Assembly (NCBI GenBank): GCA_016919605.1
Contig: JACXTQ010000254.1
Coordinates: 1 to 32,055, forward strand
Direction of reading: 5' to 3'
DNA: 32,055 nucleotides
Source of the DNA: Methylovulum sp.
GTDB taxonomy: Bacteria; Pseudomonadota; Gammaproteobacteria; Methylococcales; Methylomonadaceae
Position 1 is the first letter of the stretch; each line of letters starts with the position of its first letter. The notes under the pieces are model-generated. The model saw nothing but the letters and a program-made list of their open reading frames with translations. It made no database searches and was not told the origin of the DNA. Positions 24,937 to 32,055 of this stretch are shown here, piece after piece. The position numbers and the translations under genes are program-made.

Positions 24937-25682
24937 TATTTTCAATAAAGTTGAGTAGCGCTGCATCCAATAACCGATCCTCTGCGTATACAAGGTTAAT
25001 GATACTAATGAACGGAACTTCCGGCACTGACAGAGATGACCTGATGGATACTTACCTTGCCGATAGTCAAGAGCATAAAGCTATCGGTGTCGCCGCCTTT
25101 GCCTTATGTTCTGGGTTATCCATGCCTGATGAGCCGCATTTGCAGGCATTAATCGAGCGTATTATCGACCAAGACCAACGGGCTTTTGCCGCCTTGTATG
25201 AGCAGCTTTTGGAACGTGTGTACGGTTTGGCTCTAAGGATTACTCGCCATGCCCCACTGGCCGAAGAAGTTACCGAAGATGTGTTTTGGCAAGTCTGGCG
25301 GCAAGCCCCGCGTTTTGATGCCCGGCGTGGCAGTGTGGTGGCTTGGGTCATGACTATTGCCCGTAGCCGTGCCTTGGACGCGCTACGGCGCTCGGACATG
25401 GGGGGCGAAGAGGTCGCTGATGACGCGGCGGCCACGGTTTTTTTGGCGGGAGGTAATCCCCAAGATTTGCTTGCGGCGGTTGAAGAAAATAGCTGCATTC
25501 ACGCGGCTTTGCAGCAGTTGGCACCCTTGCCTAGGCAATTGGTGGCATTGGCTTTTTTTCGCGGCTTAAGCCATGATGAAATTGCTCTGCACATGGATTT
25601 GCCGCTAGGTACGGTAAAGTCGCATATCCGCCGAGCCCTCTTGAGCCTTAAACAAACACTGGCAGTAACTGCCGACTATTGA
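24933..25682 (+). CDS. ECF (SigK-like) RNA polymerase sigma factor
   Basis: Region 2 is seen at FAALYEQLLERVYGLALRIT through EEVTEDVFWQVWRQAPRFD and GSVVAWVMTIARSRALDALRR; region 4 at LPRQLVALAFFRGLSHDEIA then LPLGTVKSHIRRALLSLKQTL. This is a complete two-region ECF sigma factor. The open frame begins with a GTG that overlaps the msbA stop (GTGA). The first 60 residues look unlike the family, so the real start may be an ATG at 25008, 25044 or 25122. The next gene, 10 bp later, encodes a cupin protein of the ChrR type, the normal partner of SigK/ECF11-like factors that respond to singlet oxygen or peroxide. That stimulus is inference. Confidence 0.88.
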   Translation: MIFSIKLSSAASNNRSSAYTRLMILMNGTSGTDRDDLMDTYLADSQEHKAIGVAAFALCSGLSMPDEPHLQALIERIIDQDQRAFAALYEQLLERVYGLALRITRHAPLAEEVTEDVFWQVWRQAPRFDARRGSVVAWVMTIARSRALDALRRSDMGGEEVADDAAATVFLAGGNPQDLLAAVEENSCIHAALQQLAPLPRQLVALAFFRGLSHDEIALHMDLPLGTVKSHIRRALLSLKQTLAVTADY

Positions 25683-25692
25683 CCGTAATGAT

Positions 25693-26529
25693 ATGACTAG
25701 TAAAACAGATTCCTTAGAACCTATCGGCAACGCATCGGCAACCACCGATTTGGCCACTTTGCTGGCCGGACACATTGTACCGGTATCGCCACCGCCAAGT
25801 ATTCGGCAGAGTTTGACCCACCGCTTACAGGGGCGCATTGCACGAAGTGCCGATGAGCATAGCCGCCTATTGACGGTCAGGGCCAAAAATGGCGCATGGC
25901 AAACGCTTAAGCCCGGTATTCGCTTTAAGATGTTGTGGCTGGGCGACCAGGGCAATTCAGTGCTAATTGACTTTGCTCCAGGCGCACAATTGCCTGAGCA
26001 TCGGCACAATTGGTTGGAAGAAGGTATTGTCTTAAGCGGTGGCTTGCAAGTGGGTGATTTGCAATTGGGCGTGTTGGATTACCATCTTGCGCCTGCAGGT
26101 AGCCGTCATCAGCGTATTCAATCTCGGCAAGGGGCGTTGGCCTATTTGCGCGGCACTTCGCTGGGCTATCCGCCCGGTGTCACCCGTGAAATGTTAGGCG
26201 GCTTATTGCCTTTTGGGGAGGGATTTACTAGCACGGTGTTTGCCAATGATGATCTCGGTTGGCATTCTATCGGAGTGGGGGTGTCCAGAAAAATCCTTTA
26301 TGCCGACAGTGTATTGTCATCGGCTTTGATCCGTTTGCAGCCAGGGGCGAGCGTGGGTTTGCACACCCATTCCCAGCATGAAGAATGTATGATGCTCAAT
26401 GGCGAATTATTTTTGGGTGATATGTTGTTGCGTGAAGGCGATTATCAATTGGCACCGGTCGGAACGGCGCACGGTGAGGCTTATAGTGATGTGGGGGCTT
26501 TACTGTTTCGGCGTGGGTCAGTGGATTGA
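25693..26529 (+). CDS. ChrR-like double-cupin protein, probable partner of the ECF sigma factor
   Basis: Two cupin domains are visible in 278 residues. Cupin 1 has LPEHRHNWLEEGIVLSGG (His103, His105, Glu109/110, later His139); cupin 2 has VGLHTHSQHEECMMLNGEL (His224, His226, Glu230/231, later His260). These are complete metal-ligand sets, likely Zn, Fe or Mn. ChrR proteins have an N-terminal HxxxCxxC zinc anti-sigma domain, but this N-terminus has no cysteine, so classical anti-sigma binding is doubtful and the first 60 residues may do it differently. Gene pair spacing of 10 bp indicates one transcript. Could instead be an enzyme of the regulon. Confidence 0.8.
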   Translation: MTSKTDSLEPIGNASATTDLATLLAGHIVPVSPPPSIRQSLTHRLQGRIARSADEHSRLLTVRAKNGAWQTLKPGIRFKMLWLGDQGNSVLIDFAPGAQLPEHRHNWLEEGIVLSGGLQVGDLQLGVLDYHLAPAGSRHQRIQSRQGALAYLRGTSLGYPPGVTREMLGGLLPFGEGFTSTVFANDDLGWHSIGVGVSRKILYADSVLSSALIRLQPGASVGLHTHSQHEECMMLNGELFLGDMLLREGDYQLAPVGTAHGEAYSDVGALLFRRGSVD

Positions 26530-26679
26530 AGGCAGTATTTTAAGCGGCAAGTCGGGCTGGCGTTATGGTGATGAGTCCGCCGGTTTCTTTGGCGCTTAAG
26601 CGATATTCGCCGCGAAACCGCCAACATTACGCTAAACTATGCGCCCTAACATATTAAATCTACCCTTCGGAACCTTATC

Positions 26680-28272
26680 TTGATCTCTACAGCCAACATA
26701 ACCATGCAATTTGGGGCAAAGCCCTTGTTTGAAAACGTCTCCGTAAAATTTGGCGACGGCAACCGTTACGGCCTGATTGGTGCGAACGGCTGCGGCAAAT
26801 CCACGTTTATGAAAATTCTCAGCGGTGATTTGGAGCCTTCGGCGGGCAACGTCAGCGTTACGCCTAACGAGAGGCTGGGTAACTTACGCCAAGACCAATT
26901 CGCCTTTGAAGATTATAGTGTTATCGATACGGTCATTATGGGGCACAAAGAGCTTTGGCAGGTCAAGCAAGAGCGTGACCGCATTTATGCCTTACCGGAA
27001 ATGAGCGAAGCGGAAGGGATGCAAGTGGCCGAGTTAGAAGTCGAGTTTGCCGAAATGGACGGCTATACCGCTGAATCCCGTGCCGGTGAAATTTTATTGG
27101 GTCTGGATATTCCTTTGGATCAGCATTATGGCCTGATGAGCGCGGTCGCTCCCGGTTGGAAGCTGCGGGTGCTGTTGGCGCAAGCCCTATTCGCTAACCC
27201 TGACATCATGTTATTGGATGAGCCGACCAACAACTTGGACATCAACACCATCAGATGGCTGGAAAACGTCCTTAATGATCGCGATTGCACCATGATTATT
27301 ATCTCGCATGACCGCCATTTTTTGAACAGTGTCTGCACCCACATGGCGGATATGGATTATGGCGAACTGCGCGTTTATCCTGGCAATTATGATGATTATA
27401 TGCTGGCCGTCACCGAAGTGCGCGAACGTTTGTTGGCGGGCAACGCCAAGAAAAAAGCCCAGATTGCCGAATTGCAGACCTTCGTGAGCCGTTTTTCCGC
27501 CAATGCTTCAAAGGCCAAGCAAGCCACTTCGCGGGCTAAACAATTAGAGAAAATCAAGCTTGATGAAGTTAAGCCATCCAGCCGCGTCAACCCTTTTATC
27601 CGCTTTGACCAAACCAAAAAGTTACACCGCTTGGCTTTGGAGGTTGAAGGGCTGAGCAAAGGTTACGGAAACGGGCCATTGTTCCAAAACCTCAATCTGA
27701 TGGTCGCCGTTGGTGAGCGTATCGCAGTGATAGGCCCTAACGGTATTGGGAAGTCCACGTTATTGAAAACGCTAGTCGGTGAATTGGCTCCTGACGTGGG
27801 CGTAGTCAAATGGTCGGAAAACTCGGAAGTCGGCTATTTTGCCCAAGACCACGCCGAAGATTTTGCCGAACCGATCACCTTGATTGAATGGATGGGGCAA
27901 TGGCGCAAAGATTCCGATGATGACCAAGCCATCCGTGGCACCCTAGGGCGATTGCTGTTTTCCCAAGACGACATAAATAAAAACGTACAAGTGCTGTCGG
28001 GAGGGGAAAAAGGGCGGATGTTGTTCGGTAAGCTGATCCTGCAAAAAAACAATATCATGGTAATGGACGAACCAACCAATCATTTGGATATGGAATCCAT
28101 TGAATCGTTAAACAGCGCTCTGGAAAACTACCCCGGCACTTTGATTTTTGTCAGTCATGATCGGGAATTCGTTTCTTCGTTGGCGACTCGTATCATCGAG
28201 CTGACTTCCCACGGTATCGTTGATTTTAATGGTAGCTATGATGATTATTTGAACAGCCAAGCGGTCAGCTAA
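26680..28272 (+). CDS. ybiT: ABC-F family ATPase YbiT
   Basis: ABC-F proteins act on the ribosome, not in membrane transport. The 530 residues contain two ATPase domains: Walker A GANGCGKST (34-42) with LLDEPTNNLD, and GPNGIGKST with LSGGEKGR and MDEPTNHLD, joined by a charged linker rich in Lys and Ala. In the first half the signature region reads MSAVAPGWKLRVLLAQALF, the form typical of YbiT. There are no membrane helices. The start codon is TTG at 26680 beginning MISTANITMQFG, which aligns with the family's start, so the rare codon is likely real. The 150-bp upstream spacer has no clear promoter. Confidence 0.92.
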   Translation: MISTANITMQFGAKPLFENVSVKFGDGNRYGLIGANGCGKSTFMKILSGDLEPSAGNVSVTPNERLGNLRQDQFAFEDYSVIDTVIMGHKELWQVKQERDRIYALPEMSEAEGMQVAELEVEFAEMDGYTAESRAGEILLGLDIPLDQHYGLMSAVAPGWKLRVLLAQALFANPDIMLLDEPTNNLDINTIRWLENVLNDRDCTMIIISHDRHFLNSVCTHMADMDYGELRVYPGNYDDYMLAVTEVRERLLAGNAKKKAQIAELQTFVSRFSANASKAKQATSRAKQLEKIKLDEVKPSSRVNPFIRFDQTKKLHRLALEVEGLSKGYGNGPLFQNLNLMVAVGERIAVIGPNGIGKSTLLKTLVGELAPDVGVVKWSENSEVGYFAQDHAEDFAEPITLIEWMGQWRKDSDDDQAIRGTLGRLLFSQDDINKNVQVLSGGEKGRMLFGKLILQKNNIMVMDEPTNHLDMESIESLNSALENYPGTLIFVSHDREFVSSLATRIIELTSHGIVDFNGSYDDYLNSQAVS

Positions 28273-28305
28273 GGGCTGGGTGAGTGGCTCTCGCCATAAA
28301 AATGG

Positions 28306-28347
28306 GCCCTTACATACTGACGGCTTATTGTCGTCACGTGTAAGGGC
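28306..28347 (-). terminator. Long stem-loop between convergent ybiT and the hypothetical gene
   Basis: Outer arms GCCCTTACA (28306-28314) and TGTAAGGGC (28339-28347) pair over 9 bp, and inner arms TGACG (28318-28322) and CGTCA (28332-28336) pair over 5 bp. Read on the minus strand the hairpin is followed within two bases by ATTTTTATGG, so it fits an intrinsic terminator of the leftward gene; the plus strand lacks a U-run. Confidence 0.6.
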
Positions 28348-28411
28348 TAACCTATCGGGCTTATTGCCATGCCAATTTATGCGCCTAAGCCATTTCCTAT
28401 TGTATCAATCC

Positions 28412-28861
28412 TTAAATGTTTTCAAGGCCGGACAGGCCGTCAACTGTCCAGTTTTTAAGGTCTTCGACACCCTCTTGATCATCGCCATTTTTATAGGTGA
28501 TCCGGCACGCATACTTGTGAGTGTTGGTTTTCGTCGGGTCGCTGCTGGTGGTGATTTCGGCGTTAATCACATATTGGTAGTTGCCAAGGCTCCAGGCATT
28601 GATCGGTTTGCCGGGGAACGTGACGGTGATATTCGATGCCAACTTCGATTTGATGTATTGGTTGCAGTTGTTAAACGCCAGTTCGGTTAAGTGCGTGGAA
28701 ATAGGCAACTGGCTGGCCTTGTCGTTACTGTCGACCAAAAACAGGTCAGATTTGATGACTTCATAGACCAGCGGCATGACCACTTTTTGCTGAGTGAAGA
28801 ACAATGCGCAAAGGCCGATAATCAATACAAAGGCTGGGTGCTTTTTGAGGAAGGTTTTCAT
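28412..28861 (-). CDS. Small membrane-anchored protein of unknown function
   Basis: The 149-residue product has one N-terminal hydrophobic segment (FVLIIGLCALFFTQ, 11-24) after a positively charged start (MKTFLKKH), so it is either a signal-anchor or a signal peptide with a periplasmic remainder. The body has two cysteines (Cys66 and Cys118 in YACRITYKNGDD) that could form a disulfide. I recognise no family. It sits divergent from pmoC and convergent to ybiT, with its promoter in the AT-rich spacer shared with pmoC. The reading frame looks real on codon use and on the downstream terminator; a methane-oxidation link is not shown. Confidence 0.7.
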   Translation of the reverse strand: MKTFLKKHPAFVLIIGLCALFFTQQKVVMPLVYEVIKSDLFLVDSNDKASQLPISTHLTELAFNNCNQYIKSKLASNITVTFPGKPINAWSLGNYQYVINAEITTSSDPTKTNTHKYACRITYKNGDDQEGVEDLKNWTVDGLSGLENI

Positions 28862-28998
28862 AAAATTAGATTTTCTTAAGGCAATATAGATTTAGAGTTA
28901 TTTAAAGAATTTTAACAGACATCAATATCTTAAGAGTATGTATATTTTTAGCAAATATAAATTATCACGCCCCATCTTATTTTCTGGAATGATTGGGC

Positions 28999-29026
28999 TT
29001 GACAAGGTTAACCGAACTGGTAGACT
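28999..29026 (+). promoter_or_regulatory. Sigma-70-like promoter of pmoCAB
   Basis: TTGACA (28999-29004), a 16-bp spacer and TAGACT (29021-29026) lie below a very AT-rich stretch (28880-28970) that could act as an UP element. Initiation would be near 29033, giving a leader of about 120 nt. Sigma-70 promoters ahead of pmoC are known from other methanotrophs. Confidence 0.6.
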
Positions 29027-29033
29027 GATTACT

Positions 29034-29051
29034 CACCAAATAGAGTTGGTG
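29034..29051 (+). promoter_or_regulatory. Hairpin at the 5' end of the pmoC leader
   Basis: CACCAA and TTGGTG form a 6-bp stem with a 6-nt loop, placed at or just after the predicted transcription start. It may protect the transcript end or be an operator; function unknown. Confidence 0.4.
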
Positions 29052-29151
29052 TCTTTCTTAATAGTAGCACTAGTGAGAATGGGCAAAAGGGAATTGTTAC
29101 TATCGATAATCAGATAATATCTGAGAGTTTAATAATTTTTAGGAGATAGAA

Positions 29152-29904
29152 ATGGCAGCTACAACTGAATCAGTGAAAGCTGATGCTGCGGAAGCACCGC
29201 TGTTAAATAAAAAAAATATGTATCTAGGAGCCCTAGTTTACATAGTTTTCTACGGTTGGGTTCGTTGGTATGAAGGTGTCTACGGCTGGTCAGCTGGTCT
29301 GGATTCATTCGCACCTGAATTCGAAACATACTGGATGAACTTCCTGTACATCGAATTCGTTTTGGAAGTTTCTACTGCAGGTATCCTGTGGGGTTACATC
29401 TGGAAAACTCGTGACCGTAAAGTTATGTCAATCACTCCAAGAGAAGAATTGAGAAGACATTTTACTCATTGGGTTTGGTTGGTAATGTACGGCATCGCTA
29501 TCTACTACGGTGCTAGCTACTTTACAGAGCAAGATGGTACTTGGCATCAAACTATCGTTCGTGACACTGACTTCACTCCAAGTCACATCATCGAATTCTA
29601 CTTGAGCTACCCTATCTACATCATCACTGGTGGTGCAGCTTTCTTGTATGCTAAAACCAGATTGCCAGCTTACCAACAAGGTTTGTCTCTGCAATACTTG
29701 GTATCAGTAGTTGGTCCTTTCATGATTCTGCCTAACGTAGGCTTGAACGAATGGGGTCACACTTTCTGGTTCATGGAAGAATTGTTTGTTGCTCCTTTAC
29801 ACTACGGCTTCGTATTCTTCGGATGGGCTGCTCTGGGTGTAATGGGCGTTGTAAACACAGAAGTTGCTTCAATTGCTAAGCTTCTGAAAAAAGATCTGGC
29901 TTAA
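29152..29904 (+). CDS. pmoC: Particulate methane monooxygenase subunit C
   Basis: PmoC is a membrane subunit of the copper enzyme that oxidises methane to methanol. The 250 residues span several membrane helices. The candidate copper ligands are present: Asp128, His132 and His145 (DGTWH, later PSHIIEF) keep the spacing of M. capsulatus Asp156/His160/His173, and Asn199, His203 and His217 (LNEWGH, later PLHYG) keep that of Asn227/His231/His245. An AGGAGA ribosome site lies 6 bases before the ATG at 29152. It is first in the pmoCAB operon, and codon use differs from upstream genes, as expected for a highly expressed gene. Confidence 0.97.
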   Translation: MAATTESVKADAAEAPLLNKKNMYLGALVYIVFYGWVRWYEGVYGWSAGLDSFAPEFETYWMNFLYIEFVLEVSTAGILWGYIWKTRDRKVMSITPREELRRHFTHWVWLVMYGIAIYYGASYFTEQDGTWHQTIVRDTDFTPSHIIEFYLSYPIYIITGGAAFLYAKTRLPAYQQGLSLQYLVSVVGPFMILPNVGLNEWGHTFWFMEELFVAPLHYGFVFFGWAALGVMGVVNTEVASIAKLLKKDLA

Positions 29905-29948
29905 TCCGATCTCAAAAAAAGTAAACCAACTATCTCCTAAATGATCGC

Positions 29949-29979
29949 CGCCTCCTTTAAAAAATTAAATAAGGTGGCG
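29949..29979 (+). promoter_or_regulatory. Stem-loop in the pmoC-pmoA spacer
   Basis: CGCCTCCTT (29949-29957) pairs with AAGGTGGCG (29971-29979) over 8 bp around one T.T mismatch, with a 13-nt AT-only loop. No U-run follows on the plus strand, so it is more likely an mRNA-processing or stability element than a full terminator. Confidence 0.5.
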
Positions 29980-30035
29980 AGAATGGGCGGATGGTATTTA
30001 TAAAAATAATTTAAATCCTTTTAGGAGGTAAGCTA

Positions 30036-30779
30036 ATGAGCGCATCTCAATCAGCTGTACGTTCACGCGCTGAAGCGGTAAAAGCTTCACGTACGTTCGA
30101 TTGGCTAATCTGTTTTACATTGTTCTTCGTGGTTCTTGGTGGTTATCACATTCACTATATGTTGACTGGTGGTGACTGGGATTTCTGGACTGACTGGAAA
30201 GACAGACGTCTGTGGGTTACTGTAGCCCCTATCGTTTCAATCACTTTCCCAGCGGCTGTACAAGCTATGTTGTGGTGGCGTTACCGTTTGCCTTTCGGTG
30301 CTGTTCTTTGCATCTTGGGCTTGTTGTTAGGTGAGTGGATCAACAGATACTTGAACTTCTGGGGCTGGACATATTTCCCAGTTAACTTCGTATTCCCTTC
30401 TAACTTGATGCCAGGCGCTATCGTTCTTGACGTTGTTCTGATGTTGTCAGGCAGCATGACTTTGACAGCGGTTCTGGGCGGTTTGGCTTACGGTTTATTG
30501 TTCTACCCAGGCAACTGGCCAATCATTGCTCCATTACATGTTCCTGTTGAATACAACGGCATGATGATGACTTTGGCTGACTTACAAGGTTACCACTACG
30601 TAAGAACTGGTACACCTGAGTACATCAGAATGGTTGAGAAAGGTACCCTGAGAACTTTCGGTAAAGACGTTGCTCCAGTATCAGCGTTCTTCTCTGGTTT
30701 CGTAAGTATCTTAATATACTTCTTGTGGCACTTCTTTGGTCAATGGTTCAACAAGACTGATTTCGTTAAATCTTCTTAA
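30036..30779 (+). CDS. pmoA: Particulate methane monooxygenase subunit A
   Basis: PmoA is the membrane subunit widely used as the methanotroph marker. The 247 residues equal the M. capsulatus length. GGDWDFWTDWKDRRLWVTV lies near the start, and the sequence of the common A189 forward primer site is found at 30171-30188; the site for the usual reverse primer lies near 30660-30680. LMLSGSMTLTAVLGGLAYGL and the LHVPVEYNGMMMTLADLQG loop are typical of methanotroph PmoA rather than AmoA. A strong AGGAGGT ribosome site precedes the ATG. Type I (gammaproteobacterial) affiliation is my reading of the sequence. Confidence 0.97.
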   Translation: MSASQSAVRSRAEAVKASRTFDWLICFTLFFVVLGGYHIHYMLTGGDWDFWTDWKDRRLWVTVAPIVSITFPAAVQAMLWWRYRLPFGAVLCILGLLLGEWINRYLNFWGWTYFPVNFVFPSNLMPGAIVLDVVLMLSGSMTLTAVLGGLAYGLLFYPGNWPIIAPLHVPVEYNGMMMTLADLQGYHYVRTGTPEYIRMVEKGTLRTFGKDVAPVSAFFSGFVSILIYFLWHFFGQWFNKTDFVKSS

Positions 30780-30796
30780 GAACTAAAAATAATGAC

Positions 30797-30825
30797 CTAG
30801 TGGCTAATCATATAGATAGCACTAG
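30797..30825 (+). promoter_or_regulatory. Stem-loop in the pmoA-pmoB spacer
   Basis: CTAGTG-g-CTA (30797-30806) pairs with TAG-CACTAG (30817-30825) over 9 bp with one bulged G and a 10-nt loop. A second small hairpin (CTCTA/TAGAG, 30847-30859) overlaps the start of the pmoB ribosome site. Both may shape subunit stoichiometry or mRNA stability. Confidence 0.45.
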
Positions 30826-30867
30826 ATACTTAACAAACTATAGATTCTCTATTATAGAGGAGGATAT

Positions 30868-32055
30868 ATGAAATTATTAAAAGACAAGGTTGCTAAATTA
30901 TCCTTTGTCGCACTGCTGGCTACTTTGACAGCATCGATGTTTTACACTCCAACTGCTTCTGCACACGGTGAGAAATCACAAGCCGCGTTCATGCGTATGC
31001 GTACTATCCACTGGTTCGATTTGAACTGGTCGAAAGAAGAAGTTGCTGTAAACGATACAATGACTATCTCTGGAAAATTCTTTGTTTTCAGTGGCTGGCC
31101 AGAAACTGTTGATAAACCAGAAATCTCTTTCTTGAACATCGGTATCCCAGGCCCAGTATTTATCCGTGCCGGATCTTGGATCGGTGGTCAATTAGTTCCA
31201 CGTTCAGTTTCTTTGGAACTGGGCGAAACTTATGACTTCAAAGTTTTGTTGAAAGCTCGTCGTCCAGGTGACTGGCACGTTCACACTATGTTGAACGTAA
31301 AAGGCGGTGGTCCAATCATTGGTCCAGGTAAATGGGTAACTGTTACTGGTTCTATGAAAGATTTCAAAAACCCAATCACTACGTTGACTGGCGAAACTAT
31401 CGACCTAGAAACTTACAATCTGGACAACACTTACTTCTGGCATGCTTTCTGGTATGCTTTAGGTTTGGCTTGGATGGGCTATTGGATGCGTAAACCAATG
31501 TTCGTTCCACGCTTTATCGCTGTTGAATCTGGCAAAGCTGATTCTTTGATCAGCAGCACAGACAGAAAAGTGGCTATGGGCTTCGCAGCTGGCACAATCG
31601 CCATCGTTGCAATGTCAATGAGCACTACAAACGAGAAGTTCCCTGTAACTACTCCTTTGCAAGCTGGTTTGTTGCGCGGTATCAAATCAATTGATATGCC
31701 TGTCACTTCTGTTGGCGTTAAAGTTGAAGACGCTACTTACCGTGTACCAGGTCGTGCAATGCAAATGACTTTGACTATTACAAATAACGGTGATTCCGCT
31801 ATTCGTTTAGGCGAATTCAACACTGCTGGTGTTCGTTTCTTGGATGCTAACGTTGCTCAAGACGAAACTGGTTACCCAGACGACTTGTTGGCTGAAGAAG
31901 GTTTGACTGTTAGCGATAACAGCCCACTGGCTCCAGGTCAATCAAGAACTGTTCAAGTAACTGCTTCTGACGCTGCATGGGAAGTTTACCGTTTAGCTGA
32001 CTTGATTTACGATCCAGATAGCCGTTTTGCTGGTTTGTTGTTCTTCTATGATGAA
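30868..32055 (+). CDS. pmoB: Particulate methane monooxygenase subunit B, cut by the right edge
   Basis: PmoB has two periplasmic cupredoxin domains joined by two membrane helices and binds copper. The first 396 residues are present of about 414; the last roughly 18 lie beyond the window. A signal peptide ends TPTASA before HGEKSQ, so the mature chain starts at His33, and HVH gives His137 and His139: the three copper ligands at the same positions as in M. capsulatus. His48 of the second copper site is present, but position 72 is Phe (GKFFVF) rather than His. A GAGGAGG ribosome site lies 5 bases before the ATG. Length and order (C, A, B) match the classical operon. Confidence 0.97.
   Translation, partial: MKLLKDKVAKLSFVALLATLTASMFYTPTASAHGEKSQAAFMRMRTIHWFDLNWSKEEVAVNDTMTISGKFFVFSGWPETVDKPEISFLNIGIPGPVFIRAGSWIGGQLVPRSVSLELGETYDFKVLLKARRPGDWHVHTMLNVKGGGPIIGPGKWVTVTGSMKDFKNPITTLTGETIDLETYNLDNTYFWHAFWYALGLAWMGYWMRKPMFVPRFIAVESGKADSLISSTDRKVAMGFAAGTIAIVAMSMSTTNEKFPVTTPLQAGLLRGIKSIDMPVTSVGVKVEDATYRVPGRAMQMTLTITNNGDSAIRLGEFNTAGVRFLDANVAQDETGYPDDLLAEEGLTVSDNSPLAPGQSRTVQVTASDAAWEVYRLADLIYDPDSRFAGLLFFYDE

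Noticed and set aside
14640..27950. Repeated CCTAGG sites as a possible genome motif
   Set aside because: About nine by eye in 32 kb, close to random expectation for a 6-mer.
1..32055. CRISPR array, tRNA, rRNA or intact insertion sequence
   Set aside because: No regularly spaced repeats, cloverleaf, rRNA sequence or intact transposase was seen on either strand.

Overview
This window comes from a gammaproteobacterial (type I, Methylococcales-like) methanotroph. The right end carries pmoC, pmoA and most of pmoB, the particulate methane monooxygenase operon. PmoB keeps the copper ligands H33, H137 and H139 at the same numbering as Methylococcus capsulatus, and PmoC keeps both of its Asp/Asn-His metal sites. 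The other housekeeping genes (lolCD, fur/bamE, gatB, msbA, waaL, ybiT) also fit a Gram-negative gammaproteobacterium of about 50% GC.

Layout. 1-6003 is one leftward run: fur, lolC, lolD, then an apparently inserted cassette (orphan hicB, an AAA ATPase overlapping a PIN-like nuclease gene, and a frameshifted Phd-type antitoxin), then comEC, which runs off the left edge. In several related genomes lolCD is followed closely by comEC, so the cassette looks like an accessory insertion. bamE diverges from fur. Next come a decayed Rpn-nuclease fragment and a 923-residue Hsp70-like protein. A sulfotransferase-like P-loop protein with an extra C-terminal domain leads to gatB, which has its own promoter-like sequence and no gatC or gatA beside it. 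A second accessory pair follows: a ParB/Srx-fold protein and a Mrr-like restriction endonuclease. The Mrr-like gene ends 7 bp from the convergent arsS. arsS lies downstream of a fused TVP38-family membrane protein/mercuric-reductase-like flavoenzyme.

17.7-24.9 kb is a lipopolysaccharide region: two family 9 glycosyltransferases, a family 2 glycosyltransferase and a methyltransferase in an AT-rich patch, an O-antigen ligase-type protein and the lipid A flippase MsbA. An ECF sigma factor and a double-cupin ChrR-like protein follow, then the ABC-F protein YbiT, a small membrane-anchored protein of unknown function and pmoCAB.

The best candidates for undescribed systems are the ATPase-PIN cassette in the lol/comEC block and the ParB-like/Mrr-like pair. 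Both have the gene architecture of two-component anti-invader modules (sensor or ATPase plus nuclease), and both contain poly-G tracts. Their function is inference; nothing in the window proves defence activity. Hairpins in the pmoC leader and in both pmo spacers are also worth a look.
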